Part shown: in pieces, positions 8,507 to 17,131 of the stretch
Layout: the number at the start of each line of letters is the position of its first letter
Numbering within the stretch: position 1 is the first letter of the stretch
Assembly: GCF_000382365.1 (NCBI RefSeq)
Contig: NZ_KB908221.1
Coordinates: forward strand, 62,001 to 126,000
Origin: Pannonibacter phragmitetus DSM 14782
Lineage (GTDB): Bacteria; Pseudomonadota; Alphaproteobacteria; Rhizobiales; Stappiaceae
DNA length: 64,000 bases
Direction: 5' to 3'
Program-made: the position numbers and the translations under genes
Notes under the pieces: model-generated
Told to the model about the DNA's origin: nothing
The model's database searches: none
Seen by the model: only the letters and a program-made list of their open reading frames with translations

Positions 8507-8655
8507 CCTCTCCCCCCTTGAGGGGGAGATGTCTGCGCCAGCAGACAGAGGGGGGTAGCAGCGCTTCAACGCGGCATCACCTTTCGTATGAAAGGACAGT
8601 CAGTTACCCCCCTCTGCCCCCTGCCGGGGGCATCTCCCCCTCAAGGGGGGAGAGG
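8507..8655. repeat. GC-rich REP-like nested palindromic element
   Basis: A perfect 25-bp inverted repeat forms the outer arms: 8507-8531 (CCTCTCCCCCCTTG...) and 8631-8655. Inside it is a second perfect 12-bp pair, 8546-8557 and 8605-8616 (CAGAGGGGGGTA and its complement). The whole unit could fold into a long hairpin. It lies between a gene ending at 8463 and one ending at 8742, so it sits at a convergent junction, where repetitive extragenic palindromes are common and may end transcription from both sides. No ORF is carried. Confidence 0.75.
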
Positions 8656-8741
8656 AGTTGGAGCCTGACTGGCAGTCCGATGAGAACACTGCCCCGCCAA
8701 GGGGGAAAGGGGGGGGGTGACCAGCCGGGGAGTTCACCCCC

Positions 8742-9824
8742 TCATTTTCCCGCAGCCGCCAGCCGCTCTTCTGCCAGACGGTCTGCGACGGTTTCCGGGG
8801 TCAGGCCCTCGGCCTCCGCACGCAGGAAGATGCGGGTGAGAGTGGTGCCGATGGCGAGCGTCTTTTCCCGCACCAGAGCATCATCACCGCCGGGCGTTGC
8901 CAGCGCGATGGAAATGACACCGCCTGCGTTGATCGCATAATCCGGCGCATAGAGAATGCCCCGGTCCTTCAGCGCCTGACCATCCGCCGGGGTGGCGAGC
9001 TGGTTGTTGGCGGCACCGGCGACGATCTTGGCCTTGATCTGCGGAATGCTGACCGCATTCAGCACCGCGCCAAGGGCGCAAGGAGCATAGACATCGGCCT
9101 CCACCGCATGGGCCTCTGCCGGAGAAACGGCCACCGCCTCCAGTTCCGCCACGGCCCGGTCCACGGCCGGCTGGTGAATGTCGGAGACGATCAGCCGGGC
9201 GCCGGCGGCCTTCAGCTGGCGCGCCACATCGAAGCCCACATGGCCGAGGCCCTGAACCGAAACGGTGCAGCCGCTCAGGCTGTCCGTGCCGTTGACATGG
9301 GCGAGCGCGGCGCGGATGCCGGCGAAAACGCCGAGCGCCGTGTAGGGAGACGGATCGCCAAGCCCGGTGGCACGGGTGCCGCGCACATGTGCCGTCTCGC
9401 GGGCAACGTCCTCCATGTCCTGCGCCGAAACGCCGACATCCTCTGCCGTGATGTAGGAGCCGTTCATGCGGGCGACATGGCGGCCGAAGGCGCGCATCAG
9501 GGCCGGCGTCTTGTCCTTGCGCGGATCGGCGATGATCACCGCCTTGCCGCCGCCCAGATCAAGCCCGGCGAGGGCATTCTTGCAGGTCATGCCGCGCGAC
9601 AGGCGCAGGGCATCACGCAGGGCATCTTCCGTGGTGGCATAGGGCCAGATGCGGCAGCCGCCAAGGGCGGGACCGAGGCGGCTGTCGTGAACGCAGAGAA
9701 TGGCGCGCAGGCCGGTTTCCCGGTCATGAGCAAAGACCACCTGCTCGTGACCGGCGAACTCGGGATGGTCGAAGGCGGTCATCCCTTGCGTGGAAAAGGG
9801 AGCGCTGCGGGACGGGGCGTTCAT
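8742..9824 (-). CDS. Leu/Phe/Val/Glu dehydrogenase family (leucine-dehydrogenase-like)
   Basis: 360 residues from ATG 9824 (MNAPSRSAPF); a longer frame reaches 9968 but its extra residues do not resemble the family. The catalytic domain shows GPALGGCRIWPY and the glycine-rich KNALAGLDLGGGKAV block with the catalytic lysines. The NAD-binding domain has VQGLGHVGFDVARQL. Length matches octameric leucine or phenylalanine dehydrogenases (~350-370). It would reversibly deaminate a branched-chain or aromatic amino acid to the oxo acid using NAD. Exact substrate is not resolvable. No partner gene is adjacent. Confidence 0.88.
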   Translation of the reverse strand: MNAPSRSAPFSTQGMTAFDHPEFAGHEQVVFAHDRETGLRAILCVHDSRLGPALGGCRIWPYATTEDALRDALRLSRGMTCKNALAGLDLGGGKAVIIADPRKDKTPALMRAFGRHVARMNGSYITAEDVGVSAQDMEDVARETAHVRGTRATGLGDPSPYTALGVFAGIRAALAHVNGTDSLSGCTVSVQGLGHVGFDVARQLKAAGARLIVSDIHQPAVDRAVAELEAVAVSPAEAHAVEADVYAPCALGAVLNAVSIPQIKAKIVAGAANNQLATPADGQALKDRGILYAPDYAINAGGVISIALATPGGDDALVREKTLAIGTTLTRIFLRAEAEGLTPETVADRLAEERLAAAGK

Positions 9825-10088
9825 GGTCTTCTCTCTCATGCCAAGATTGCAATGCCTGCGCATCAGGCCATTCGATGCACAGCTTCCGAGGGAGAAAATG
9901 TCTGATCTGCATGGAAATTTGTGACCGATCTTGCGGGCGAATAAATCTGATCGGGAATTTTCTCTCAAGAATGAACTCAGAGAGGATGAAAACCGCCATT
10001 TCCCCTTCTGCGGCGCAAAAGACGCTTGCGGAACGTCACCTTCCTGCCCCCTTCTCAGGGCAATGAGCCGTGCCGGAATCGCGCCTGA
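9825..10088. other. Divergent intergenic region between dehydrogenase and metal-transport genes
   Basis: 264 bp with no ORF I would call. It must hold both outward promoters. It is AT-richer around 9895-10010 and contains CCGATC near 9924 and GATCGG near 9949, a weak inverted pair. I found no clear -35/-10 set, riboswitch or metal-regulator box. Confidence 0.4.
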
Positions 10089-11963
10089 ATGAGAATGGAA
10101 TCACCACGAATGTCTCCCGCTGTGAGCCCCACCGTCTTTCTGCACCGGGCCTTTGTGCTGCTGTGCCATGCGGTCATGCTGATCTCCATGTGGCTGCTTG
10201 CTGGCGGAACTGCATCCGCGCATCCGCATGTGTTCGTGGAAGCGCGGACCAAACTGGTGGTGAATGACGATGGCCTGGCCACGGCGGTGGATCAGATCTT
10301 CCGCTTTGATGATGCCTATACGGCCTTCGCGATCCAGGGCTTCGACACCAACCGTGACGGCATCTTCAGCCGGGAGGAACTGGCGGAGCTGGCCAAGGTC
10401 AATGTGGAAAGCATGGAGGAATTCGGCTTCTTCACCTTCGGGGACAACACGAAGGTGGAACTGGATTTCACCATGCCGGAAGTCTACTGGCTGGAAGTGG
10501 TTGAGGTTCCCCTCGCCGAATATTGGGCGATGAAGCAGGAAGATATCGCCGCCATCAAGGAAGATGCCGAGCGCACCGGCAAGCCGATGATGACCACGGT
10601 GAAGCTGCTGGAACTGCACTTCCTGCTGCCGTTGAAAGAGCCCACGGACCTTGCCAATACGGTCACGCTCGATGTCTATGACCCGACCTACTATGTCGAT
10701 TTCCGCTTTGCCCGGGACCCGGAAGCCACGGGGCTGATCAATGCTCCGGCCTCCTGCACAGTTACCCGCAAGGAACCGCCCCCGCTGGACGCGTCCACGG
10801 CAGCCGCTCTTGCACAGATTGGCGCAGACCAGCGCGAACTGCCGCCGGAACTGGCGGACGTTGCTGCGGGCCTCGTCAATCAGATGATCGTCAATTGCGG
10901 ACCGGCAGAAGCTGCTGCGGTTGCCTCCAGGCCGCCGTTCCCGCCGGTGACGCCGCTCAATGGCCAAAATCAGGACCAGAGCCAGACGGCAAGTGCGGAC
11001 AGCAATGCAGAGGCACCTGCCGCAAACCGTCAGACGGAAGCTGCGTCCCAGATGCCGCCAGCGCCCATGGAAGGCGTTCCGTCTGCGGCGCTGAAGAGCA
11101 ATGCGCTGGTCGGCAGCTTCTTTGCCGAAATTGCCCGTTACCAGACCGAGTTCTACCAGAAGCTCATTTCCGCGCTGCGCAGCTTCCGCAACAGCCCGGA
11201 TGCGGGCTGGCTGCTGGCGTTCCTCTCCTTCGCCTATGGCGTTTTCCATGCGGCAGGCCCGGGCCATGGCAAGGCGGTGATTTCGTCCTATGTGCTGGCC
11301 AGCGAAGACACGCTGAAGAAGGGCATCCTACTCTCCTTCGCCTCGGCCTTTGCGCAGGCTCTGACCGCGATTCTGATCGTCTGCGGCGTTGCCGTGGTCT
11401 TCAACCTCACCTCCATCGCCATGCAGCAGACTGCCCGCTGGCTGGAGATCGCCTCCTATGTGATGGTAACGGCGATGGGCGCCTGGCTGCTCTGGGTCAA
11501 GGCTTTCCGCCCCCTGCTGACGGGGGCTGCCGCCGGGCATGACCATGTGCATCTGCCGGGGGATGATGGCGCCTGCGCCACCTGCGGCCACGTGCATGCG
11601 CCCACCGCAGACATGGTCGCCGGGCGCCTGACGCCGGGCCGGGCCCTGTCGATCATTCTGGCCATTGGCCTCAGGCCCTGTTCGGGCGCGTTGATCGTGC
11701 TGGTCTTCGCCCTGTCGCAGGGCATGATTCTGGCTGGCATTGCCTCGACACTGACCATGGCCGTGGGCACGGGCATCACCGTGTCCGTGCTGGCCACGCT
11801 GGCCGTCGGGGCGAAAGGGCTGGCTGCACGCCTTGCCGGATCCGATGGGGTGTGGGCCTACCGGGTGCACCGGGGCATCGAGATTGCCGCCGCTGCAGCC
11901 GTGTTCCTTTTGGGCCTCACCCTGCTGATTGCCATGATCGGCTGGGGCTCCGTCCCGGCCTGA
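10089..11963 (+). CDS. DUF1007-NicO fusion: nickel/cobalt (RcnA-like) transporter with periplasmic N-terminal domain
   Basis: 624 residues; ATGs at 10089, 10095 and 10110 are all possible, and the last gives a compact signal peptide ending GGTASA before HPHVFVEART. Residues ~45-225 are a DUF1007 domain containing an EF-hand-like loop (DTNRDGIFSREEL). A Gln/Ala/Pro-rich linker follows. From about 370 on is a NicO-type permease: H387 in HAAGPGHGKAVISSY, several hydrophobic helices, a His/Cys loop near 484-505 (GHDHVHLPGDDG...CATCGHVH) and LRPCSGALIVLVFALSQG. NicO proteins move Ni2+ or Co2+ across the inner membrane. These two domains are commonly separate adjacent genes; here they form one frame. 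Confidence 0.88.
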   Translation: MRMESPRMSPAVSPTVFLHRAFVLLCHAVMLISMWLLAGGTASAHPHVFVEARTKLVVNDDGLATAVDQIFRFDDAYTAFAIQGFDTNRDGIFSREELAELAKVNVESMEEFGFFTFGDNTKVELDFTMPEVYWLEVVEVPLAEYWAMKQEDIAAIKEDAERTGKPMMTTVKLLELHFLLPLKEPTDLANTVTLDVYDPTYYVDFRFARDPEATGLINAPASCTVTRKEPPPLDASTAAALAQIGADQRELPPELADVAAGLVNQMIVNCGPAEAAAVASRPPFPPVTPLNGQNQDQSQTASADSNAEAPAANRQTEAASQMPPAPMEGVPSAALKSNALVGSFFAEIARYQTEFYQKLISALRSFRNSPDAGWLLAFLSFAYGVFHAAGPGHGKAVISSYVLASEDTLKKGILLSFASAFAQALTAILIVCGVAVVFNLTSIAMQQTARWLEIASYVMVTAMGAWLLWVKAFRPLLTGAAAGHDHVHLPGDDGACATCGHVHAPTADMVAGRLTPGRALSIILAIGLRPCSGALIVLVFALSQGMILAGIASTLTMAVGTGITVSVLATLAVGAKGLAARLAGSDGVWAYRVHRGIEIAAAAAVFLLGLTLLIAMIGWGSVPA

Positions 11964-11980
11964 TCAGGCTGATGTAAGCC

Positions 11981-12739
11981 TCAGCTATCGCCGCGCTTGC
12001 GGCGGTAGGCTTCCACGGCTTCGCCAAAGGCGGCGAACAGCTTCTGCGAAGGCGCGTCGCAGCTGACCCAGTATTCCGGGTGCCACTGGGTGCCGATGGC
12101 GAAGTTGCGTGCGCCCTCCACCGAGACCGCCTCAATGGTTCCATCCTCGGCGGTGGCTTCCACCACCAGCGCCTGCCCCAGAGCGCCGAGGCCCTGCCGG
12201 TGCAGGGAGTTGACCTTGAACTGTGCCGCGCCAATGGCTGCCTCAAGCGGTCCGCCCGTGCGCGCGTCAACCGTATGGGCGAGAGCGAAGCGCTCCTCCT
12301 GCTTTTCGGACACGGGCGCGCGGTGGTCGTTGCGCCCGTCGATTTCCTGAATCTCCGTCAGCAGCGTGCCGCCGAGGGCGACATTCAGCTCCTGCATGCC
12401 CCGGCAGATGGCAAAGACCGGCAGGCCCTTTTCCAGCGCCCGGCGCAGCAGCGGCAGGGAGGTCGCGTCACGGTCCGGGTCATAAGGCCCGTTTTCTTCC
12501 GTCGCCTCGCCGCCATAAAGGTCCGGATTGACGTTGGAACGCGAACCGGTGGCCAGCACCCCGTCCACCCGGTCCAGCACCGCGTCAATGTCGAGGGCGC
12601 TGCCGAGAGAGGGCAAGATCAGGGGAATGGCGCCAGCGCCATTCAGCACGGCTTCCAGATAGGTGGAGGGCGCGGCATGCCAGCGGTAGCCGTCAACGGG
12701 CTTCACATCGGCGGTGACAAGAACAATCGGCTTGGACAT
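11981..12739 (-). CDS. Class I glutamine amidotransferase-like, gamma-glutamyl-GABA hydrolase (PuuD) family
   Basis: 252 residues, normal for PuuD-like peptidase C26 proteins. The nucleophile is Cys in FAICRGMQELNVALGG (about residue 114) and the His-Glu pair is in GTQWHPEYW near the C-terminus, so the triad looks intact. Such enzymes cleave gamma-glutamyl amides, as in putrescine breakdown via gamma-glutamyl-GABA. No other puu genes are beside it, so the substrate is uncertain. A 15-bp palindrome lies about 50 bp upstream of its start. Confidence 0.87.
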   Translation of the reverse strand: MSKPIVLVTADVKPVDGYRWHAAPSTYLEAVLNGAGAIPLILPSLGSALDIDAVLDRVDGVLATGSRSNVNPDLYGGEATEENGPYDPDRDATSLPLLRRALEKGLPVFAICRGMQELNVALGGTLLTEIQEIDGRNDHRAPVSEKQEERFALAHTVDARTGGPLEAAIGAAQFKVNSLHRQGLGALGQALVVEATAEDGTIEAVSVEGARNFAIGTQWHPEYWVSCDAPSQKLFAAFGEAVEAYRRKRGDS

Positions 12740-12786
12740 TCGAGGCGTTGGACCCTTTGGCCACAGAACAGGTTGGGCGCCAAGCT

Positions 12787-12801
12787 TTGCACGAAGTGCA
12801 A
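12787..12801. promoter_or_regulatory. Palindrome TTGCAC-GAA-GTGCAA upstream of the amidotransferase gene
   Basis: A perfect 6-3-6 inverted repeat lies 48-62 bp before the start codon of the minus-strand amidotransferase. Position and symmetry suit a dimeric repressor or activator. The half-site GTGCAA also occurs in the palindromic cluster at 22793-22928. A LacI-family gene lies just upstream, but its own site cannot be assigned. Confidence 0.4.
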
Positions 12802-12875
12802 GCCCGCGCCAAGAGGGTGCAGACGGGCATAAGGCAAAGCTCAGCCTCCACCGGAACTTGTGGGAGGCACAGCCC

Positions 12876-13964
12876 CTAGAGCTTGCTGCCGAGGCGGACG
12901 CCGGGAGGCGGAGAACTGTCGCGGATCTTCAGGTCCGGCGGGATCAGATGCAGCGTGTTGGGCACGCGCTCGCCGCCGATCTGGCGCAGGATGAGATCGG
13001 CGGCCCGGCGGCCGATTTCATCCGGATGGCTGGCGATGGTGGTGAGCGAGGGCGTGCGCGAGGCTGCACCATCCACATCATCATAGCCGGTGACGGCGAT
13101 ATCCGGCCCCGGCTCCACACCGGCACGCCGCAGGGCGGGCATCATGCCGAGCGCCACCAGATCATTGAAGCACATGACGGCAGTTGGCCGCGCGCCGGTG
13201 GAGAGAATGCGCGGGGCAGCCTCACGGCCATCGGCCTGGGTCATCAGTTCGGGAATATCGATCTGCGTGTCCGGGTCGATGCCCGCTTCCGCCAGCGCCT
13301 TGCGCCAGCCCGCATTGCGGTCGCGCCCGGTGGAGCTGCCGCGCCGCCCGCCCGCCATGGCGATATGGCGGTGCCCCTGCGCGATCAGATGCCGGGTGAT
13401 CATTTCCCCGCCCAGCTCATCATCGCCGCGCACGGCCGGTGCCCTGGCGCCTTCCACATCACGGCACATGAGCGTGACGGGGATGCCCTGATCGGTCAGC
13501 CGGTTGATCTCGTCCGCCGTGGTGCCGACGGAGGAACACAGGATCAGCCCATCGGCGCGGTGCTGCATCAGCGCGTCCACAAAGGCGCGCTGGCGCTCCA
13601 CATTATCCCGGTGATTGCAGATGAAGACCATCTGCCCCTGTGCTTCCAGCACGTCTTCCAGCGAGCGGAAGATTTCGGCGAAATAGGGATTGATGATGTC
13701 ATGCACCGCAACGCCGACGATCTGCGTCTTGGCGGTGCGCAGGGAAGCTGCGGAACGGTTGTAGATATACCCGACCTGGCGGGCCATTTCCTTGATCTTG
13801 TCGCGCGTGGCCGAGGCCACCAGCGGCGAATCGCGCAGGGCAAGCGACACCGTGGCCGTGGACACACCAAGCCTGTCGGCAATGTCGCTGAGTGTCAGCC
13901 GTTTGCCGCGCGGCGTGTCGTCACCGTCGCCACCCATTTCGTCACGGGGCGTGTCTACACCCAT
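12876..13964 (-). CDS. LacI-family transcriptional regulator
   Basis: 362 residues. An 18-residue acidic N-terminal extension precedes the LacI HTH (LTLSDIADRLGVSTATVSLALRD) with the hinge region RSAASLRTAKTQIVGV. A periplasmic-binding-like effector domain follows (GVAVHDIINPYFAEIFRSLE, then CSSVGTTADEINRL and MCFNDLVALGMM). It is cytoplasmic and probably responds to a sugar or nucleoside. It is transcribed toward the PuuD-like gene, with a 136-bp gap holding a palindrome. No sugar operon adjoins it, so the regulon is unknown. Confidence 0.93.
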   Translation of the reverse strand: MGVDTPRDEMGGDGDDTPRGKRLTLSDIADRLGVSTATVSLALRDSPLVASATRDKIKEMARQVGYIYNRSAASLRTAKTQIVGVAVHDIINPYFAEIFRSLEDVLEAQGQMVFICNHRDNVERQRAFVDALMQHRADGLILCSSVGTTADEINRLTDQGIPVTLMCRDVEGARAPAVRGDDELGGEMITRHLIAQGHRHIAMAGGRRGSSTGRDRNAGWRKALAEAGIDPDTQIDIPELMTQADGREAAPRILSTGARPTAVMCFNDLVALGMMPALRRAGVEPGPDIAVTGYDDVDGAASRTPSLTTIASHPDEIGRRAADLILRQIGGERVPNTLHLIPPDLKIRDSSPPPGVRLGSKL

Positions 13965-14112
13965 ACGCGCCGTCCCTCACATGCGCCAAAGCAGTTCCGG
14001 CCCACTTGCGGAGAACCAGCCAGCAAAAGGCTGATAGACCGGCAAGGCCCTGAATCGCAAGTTCTATCCAGCATGGGGGGCATCAGCGGCAAGTGCAAGC
14101 CATGCGGCGCAC

Positions 14113-14631
14113 TTAGCGGCCAAACCGTTTGAACTGCGGCGCACTGTCGTCAAACTCGTTGCGCAGGTTGACCGTGACCTGACGGCTCAACCGGGCACAG
14201 TCCTGCGGATCACAGTCCGTTTCCGGCCGCTCGATGCCATAGCCCTTGAACCACAGCCGCTGCGGTTCGACGCCCAGTGACACCAGCTTGTCCAGGACAG
14301 CCTTTGCCCGCTGTTCGGAAAGGCGCTTGTTGGCTGCCTCTCCACCGGGGTCATCGGCATGGCCCTGAACCTTGGCAAGCCATTGCGGATAGGTATTGAG
14401 CCAGACGGCCTGCCGGATCAGGATCGCTTCGGCCTCGGGGGAAATTGCCGCCAAGCCCTCGGCAAAATGAATGCGGCGCCCCGCATTCAGCATGAACTCT
14501 TCCTCGCTGCCCGGCTCAAACCCGGCGGCCTGCGCCGGTGTTTCAGGCGCCTCGCCACCCGTCAGGCCAAGCCCCGCGCAACCCGCCAGAGAAAGGGCAA
14601 AAAGCCCAAGGAAAATGCCCCATACCCGCAT
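14113..14631 (-). CDS. OmpA-family outer-membrane lipoprotein
   Basis: 172 residues from ATG 14631, with a GGGGG run 7 bases upstream; a TTG at 14655 could extend it by 8. The signal sequence is MRVWGIFLGLFALSLAGC with a lipobox (LAGC), so the mature protein is lipid-anchored. An OmpA-like peptidoglycan-binding domain spans about 55-160: KVQGHADDPGGEAANKRLSE, RAKAVLDKLVSLGV and GYGIERPETDC. It probably links the outer membrane to the wall. The two cysteines near 140-145 (CDPQDC) may form a disulfide. Confidence 0.88.
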   Translation of the reverse strand: MRVWGIFLGLFALSLAGCAGLGLTGGEAPETPAQAAGFEPGSEEEFMLNAGRRIHFAEGLAAISPEAEAILIRQAVWLNTYPQWLAKVQGHADDPGGEAANKRLSEQRAKAVLDKLVSLGVEPQRLWFKGYGIERPETDCDPQDCARLSRQVTVNLRNEFDDSAPQFKRFGR

Positions 14632-14732
14632 GCGAAAGCCCCCGGTCTTCGCCAACCCCTTGCAGGAATTTCAGAGCATCCCTGCCGCGAGGCGTCAATG
14701 GAAAAGACTGGGGAGATCCGGCAGGCGGAAGC

Positions 14733-15641
14733 CTACCGTTTTTTGACGATCTGCTCGCGGTAGAGAATGTAGAGCCCGGAGCTGACGACGATGGACGCGC
14801 CGATCAGGGTGGAGCTGCCCGGCAGGTCGGCAAAGACAAGGTAGCCGAGGCTGATCATCCAGATGATCTGCACATAGGTGAAAGGCGCCAGCACCGAGGC
14901 AGGCGCACGGCGGTAGGCGCTGATCAGGATCCAGTGACCCAGTCCGCCCAGAACACCGGTGGACAGCAGCAGCCCCCAGTGGAACAGGCTGGGCGGCGCC
15001 TGCCACACGGAGATGCCGCCCGGCGCCATCGCCAGAGACGCCACAGCGGCGGGAATGATCAGCATGCTGAGGGTCGAATCGGTGGTCGAAAGCATGCGCG
15101 TCAGCAGCGTGTAGAGCGCGTAGCAGACCATCGACAGCAGCGAATAGATCACCGCCCAGTTGAGCGGGCCCGAGCCGGGCTGCACGATGACCAGAACGCC
15201 GATGAAGCCGACAAAGACCGCCGCCCAGCGCCGGGGGCCAACCTTTTCGCCCAGCATCGGCACGGCCAGCGCCGTCACCAGAATGGTGCCGGCAAACATG
15301 ATCGACATGGTTTCCGCCAGCTGCAGATGCCGCATGGCGAGGAAGTTGAACGAGGTGTTTCCGAGCAGGCAGAAGCCGCGCAAAATCATCAGCACAGGCC
15401 GGTCGGTGCGGAAATATTCCGGATGCGCCCAGATGCGGAACAGGAAGAAGGCCAGCACCATATGCGTGACGAAACGCACCCAGACGACCTGAAACGCCGG
15501 GAGATCACGGACCAGATATTTCGCCGTGGCATCAAGGCCGGCAAAAAGGAAACAGGCAAGCAGAAGCATGCCGATGCCGATGAGCTGGGAGCGGGATTCC
15601 TCCCGCTGCTCTGAACCGGATCCATCCGGAGTGCTGGTCAT
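14733..15641 (-). CDS. DMT-superfamily permease (EamA domains)
   Basis: 302 residues with about ten hydrophobic helices in two EamA halves (from IGIGMLLLACFLFAGLDATAKYL and from VIYSLLSMVCYALYTLLTR). The length and the lack of a binding-protein partner are typical of drug/metabolite exporters. Substrate unknown. It is transcribed in the same direction as the MarR gene upstream, with 181 bp between them that contains a near-palindromic CGAAC...GTTCG motif. Confidence 0.9.
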   Translation of the reverse strand: MTSTPDGSGSEQREESRSQLIGIGMLLLACFLFAGLDATAKYLVRDLPAFQVVWVRFVTHMVLAFFLFRIWAHPEYFRTDRPVLMILRGFCLLGNTSFNFLAMRHLQLAETMSIMFAGTILVTALAVPMLGEKVGPRRWAAVFVGFIGVLVIVQPGSGPLNWAVIYSLLSMVCYALYTLLTRMLSTTDSTLSMLIIPAAVASLAMAPGGISVWQAPPSLFHWGLLLSTGVLGGLGHWILISAYRRAPASVLAPFTYVQIIWMISLGYLVFADLPGSSTLIGASIVVSSGLYILYREQIVKKR

Positions 15642-15730
15642 GGGTATTCTTCCAGAAACGCCCGCGCCCGAACCGGCGCCGCACTACACCTTAGAGTGAG
15701 TACCCGGCGAACGGAAGCCCACAAACAGAC

Positions 15731-15745
15731 CGAACGGTACGGTTC
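15731..15745. promoter_or_regulatory. Imperfect inverted repeat CGAACGGTACGGTTC upstream of the DMT permease
   Basis: Arms CGAAC and GTTCG flank a near-symmetric GGTACG core; the second arm ends at 15745/15746. It lies about 90 bp before the permease start and has the look of a TetR-type operator, but the core symmetry is imperfect. No TetR gene is adjacent. Confidence 0.25.
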
Positions 15746-15822
15746 GCCCTGCCCTTTTGGTATGGCTGCCTTGCAGGGAGCCGCAGTTCTTCTGTGAACG
15801 GCAGCTCAAACTGGGAAGGGTC

Positions 15823-16347
15823 TCAGCTTTCCGCCTTTGCCAGAGCGATCACGGCTGCCTTCGGCGCATCGTCCTCATCCGGCTCCAGCAGCTCCTCGTC
15901 GCCTTCATCGTCATCGAGAGACAGGGAGAGGTTCTTCTCGATCTGGCGCAGCAGCTTCTTCAGGCGCTTGCGGTCCTTGTCGTCAAGACCGGCGATGGCT
16001 TCCTTTTCGAGCCGCTTCCAGGCCTTGTCGACGGCTTCGATCCGGTCACGCCCCTCATCGGTGAGGAACACGCGGGCAAGACGGCCGTCTGTGTCGGAGA
16101 TCTGGCGGCGGACGAGCCCCTGCGCGGACAGGCGGGTGACCATCTTGGTCACGGTGGGCGGCTGCACGCCCAGCGCCAGCGCCAGCTGGCTCATGGTGCG
16201 GCCGTCACTGTCGGCCAGCACTTTCAGCACCAGTTCCTGCCCCGGATGCAGGCCCGCACGCATCAGATGGGTCCCGGCGCGTGCCCGCTGGGCCTTGGCC
16301 GCCTGCAGCAGGCGGAAGGTGACGCTCTTCTTGTAACTGAATGCCAT
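15823..16347 (-). CDS. MarR-family transcriptional regulator
   Basis: 174 residues from ATG 16347 (MAFSYKKSVTFRLL), with GGAG about 9 bases upstream. The winged HTH is TMSQLALALGVQPPTVTKMV followed by RLSAQGLVRRQISDTDGRLARVFLT, the canonical MarR wing. The C-terminus is highly acidic (SLDDDEGDEELLEPDEDD), which is unusual and may be a flexible tail. It is probably a dimeric repressor responding to phenolic or oxidising compounds. Neighbours on the same strand are a DMT permease and a flavodoxin-fold reductase, possible resistance targets. Confidence 0.9.
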   Translation of the reverse strand: MAFSYKKSVTFRLLQAAKAQRARAGTHLMRAGLHPGQELVLKVLADSDGRTMSQLALALGVQPPTVTKMVTRLSAQGLVRRQISDTDGRLARVFLTDEGRDRIEAVDKAWKRLEKEAIAGLDDKDRKRLKKLLRQIEKNLSLSLDDDEGDEELLEPDEDDAPKAAVIALAKAES

Positions 16348-16459
16348 GATCGCTCGCTCCGCAGTGGAAATGGCCAGCACGGCACCCCGGACGAGGATGC
16401 CGTTTCGCCGGCACCCTAGCCGCGTTGTTTAACCGTCAAATGACACTCTGTGCCCCGGC

Positions 16460-17047
16460 TCAGAACTTTGCGAGCCTTCTTGCAACTTTTTTCACGTAGC
16501 GGCCCCGGCTTTCCTGCGTGGAACTGTCCATCCTGTAATGGGCAAGGTAAAGCGTCTTGCAGCGCGGCGCGCAAAGAGCGCGCAGTCCCCGCATGATGGT
16601 CTTGCGCCCCGGTTCGCCCATCAGCTTGGAAACAAACCAGCTTGCCCCGCAGGTGGTGACGATGGCGATCTTGCGGATGTGCTGCATTTTCGGCCGCATG
16701 CCCGTGTGTTCGGAGGGCATCTCGAAGGTGACATGCGGCACCCAGACCCGGTCAAACCAGCCCTTCAGCATGGCCGGAAGCCCGAACCACCAGGTCGGAT
16801 AGACAAACACCATCATGTCGCACCAGAGGATTGCTTCCACATGCGCCTTCACGGGCAGCACGTTGCTGTCCACATCGTGATAGCCGCGCCGCTCGTCCGC
16901 GCTCATCGCCGGCTGAAAGCCTTCGGCATAGAGATCGATCAGCCGCACCTCATGCCCGGCCTGCTGAAGCACCGAGACAACGTGATCACGCATGGAGGCG
17001 TTGAAGCTTTCCGGGACGGGATGCGAATAAACGACGAGTGCCTTCAC
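16460..17047 (-). CDS. NAD(P)H:quinone oxidoreductase family flavoprotein (flavodoxin-2 fold)
   Basis: 195 residues, starting at GTG 17047 with GGAGG 7 bases upstream. It has the MdaB/KefF/NQO pattern: ALVVYSHPVPESFNASMRD for the FMN/FAD phosphate, and FVYPTWWFGLPAMLKGWFDRVW at the flavin ring. It should carry out two-electron reduction of quinones or related electrophiles in the cytoplasm. The closeness to a MarR gene suggests a redox or xenobiotic response, but the MarR gene lies downstream on the same strand and no operator could be assigned. Confidence 0.88.
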   Translation of the reverse strand: MKALVVYSHPVPESFNASMRDHVVSVLQQAGHEVRLIDLYAEGFQPAMSADERRGYHDVDSNVLPVKAHVEAILWCDMMVFVYPTWWFGLPAMLKGWFDRVWVPHVTFEMPSEHTGMRPKMQHIRKIAIVTTCGASWFVSKLMGEPGRKTIMRGLRALCAPRCKTLYLAHYRMDSSTQESRGRYVKKVARRLAKF

Positions 17048-17131
17048 CTTGATGCCTCCGGCATCCCGGCCAGCGCAGCGGCTGGCCGGATCAAATGACT
17101 GGTCAAATGGAAAGAGGCCGCAACCCGCATC

